Positions 43,803 to 43,870 of a stretch of 43,870 bases of DNA are shown here, one piece after another (within the stretch, counting starts at the first letter, position 1; each line of letters opens with the position of its first letter). Below the pieces are notes generated by a model that saw only the letters and a list, made by a program, of their open reading frames with translations, was not told the origin of the DNA and made no database searches. Origin of the DNA: an uncultured Methylococcaceae bacterium. GTDB lineage: Bacteria; Pseudomonadota; Gammaproteobacteria; Methylococcales; Methylomonadaceae. The position numbers and the translations under genes are program-made. The stretch is from positions 1 to 43,870 of the forward strand of contig CAIMEB010000023.1 in assembly GCA_903839855.1 (NCBI GenBank). Direction: 5' to 3'.

Positions 43803-43870
43803 ATGCTTAAAATCAAATTCACAGAGGCCGAAGTTGAACAGTTATACCAACAATTCATGGAACATCCTTC
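43803..43870 (+). CDS. 5' end of a gene, possibly an IS630-type transposase
   Basis: The frame begins ATG at 43803 and is open to the window edge, giving MLKIKFTEAEVEQLYQQF and five more residues. This beginning resembles the N-termini of IS630-family transposase proteins that I remember (MLxIxFxExEI-x-L...), which lead into a helix-turn-helix. Only 22 complete codons are visible, so the call is tentative. A TATAAT box lies 26 bases upstream. Confidence 0.4.
   Translation, partial: MLKIKFTEAEVEQLYQQFMEHP

Noticed and set aside
1-43870. CRISPR arrays, tRNA or rRNA genes
   Set aside because: No regularly spaced direct repeats, cloverleaf-like sequences or rRNA wording were seen by eye in the window; the repeats at 17-96 and 19781-19861 are REP-type hairpins.

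Overview
The window looks like chromosomal DNA of an AT-leaning gammaproteobacterium. Three gene neighbourhoods match E. coli closely: bamD divergent from rluD-pgeF; apaG-apaH; and ygfB-pepP-ubiH divergent from zapA-ssrS (6S RNA). Protein flavour (a MetA of the Thiobacillus type, a Leptospira-type citramalate synthase, a divergent transketolase, a PII-linked metal efflux operon) suggests an environmental lineage such as the methanotrophic Methylococcales. That placement is inference from memory of related genomes; nothing in the window (for example a methane monooxygenase) proves it.

Layout. 1-2.9 kb (minus): a REP-like repeat pair, then a ZIP metal transporter, pgeF and rluD as one operon. 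2.97-5.85 kb (plus): bamD, a TetR regulator and a UMF1/Atg22-type MFS transporter. 5.9-7.1 kb (minus): apaG-apaH. 7.2-8.6 kb: mpl. 8.6-10.9 kb (minus): a small acidic protein, an orphan P-loop ATPase and metA in one operon. 11.2-16.4 kb (plus): leuC, leuD, two unknown genes, an orphan MNT antitoxin whose HEPN toxin survives as only eight codons, and cimA. 16.4-25 kb (minus): flavodoxin, an intact HepT/MntA type VII toxin-antitoxin pair, an antitoxin-like open frame lacking a normal start, and a type I restriction system (hsdR-hsdM-REP pair-hsdS). 25.3-28.9 kb (plus): an unknown 231-residue protein, trxA, rho and uppP, closed by a strong bidirectional terminator. 29-30.9 kb (minus): a divergent transketolase. 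31.5 kb: a secreted ComEA-like helix-hairpin-helix protein. 32-35 kb (minus): ygfB-pepP-ubiH. 35.1-35.9 kb (plus): a small coiled-coil protein, zapA and 6S RNA. 35.9-43.5 kb (minus): czcC-czcB-czcA-PII, then an OprB-like porin. At the right edge a gene starts that may be an IS630-type transposase.

How genes work together. CimA makes citramalate from pyruvate and acetyl-CoA, and LeuCD can isomerise both citramalate and isopropylmalate, so leuCD plus cimA supports a threonine-independent route to isoleucine; leuB is not in the window. RluD, BamD, Mpl, UppP, ZapA, Rho, Trx and 6S RNA are core housekeeping genes. The 13.2-25 kb stretch is the accessory part: toxin-antitoxin genes, antitoxin relics, unknown genes and restriction genes interleaved with cimA and the flavodoxin gene. 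No CRISPR array, rRNA or tRNA was seen. No clearly new multi-gene system was found; the best leads are the PII-metal efflux operon, the ATPase-metA operon, the divergent transketolase and the decayed HEPN/MNT module.
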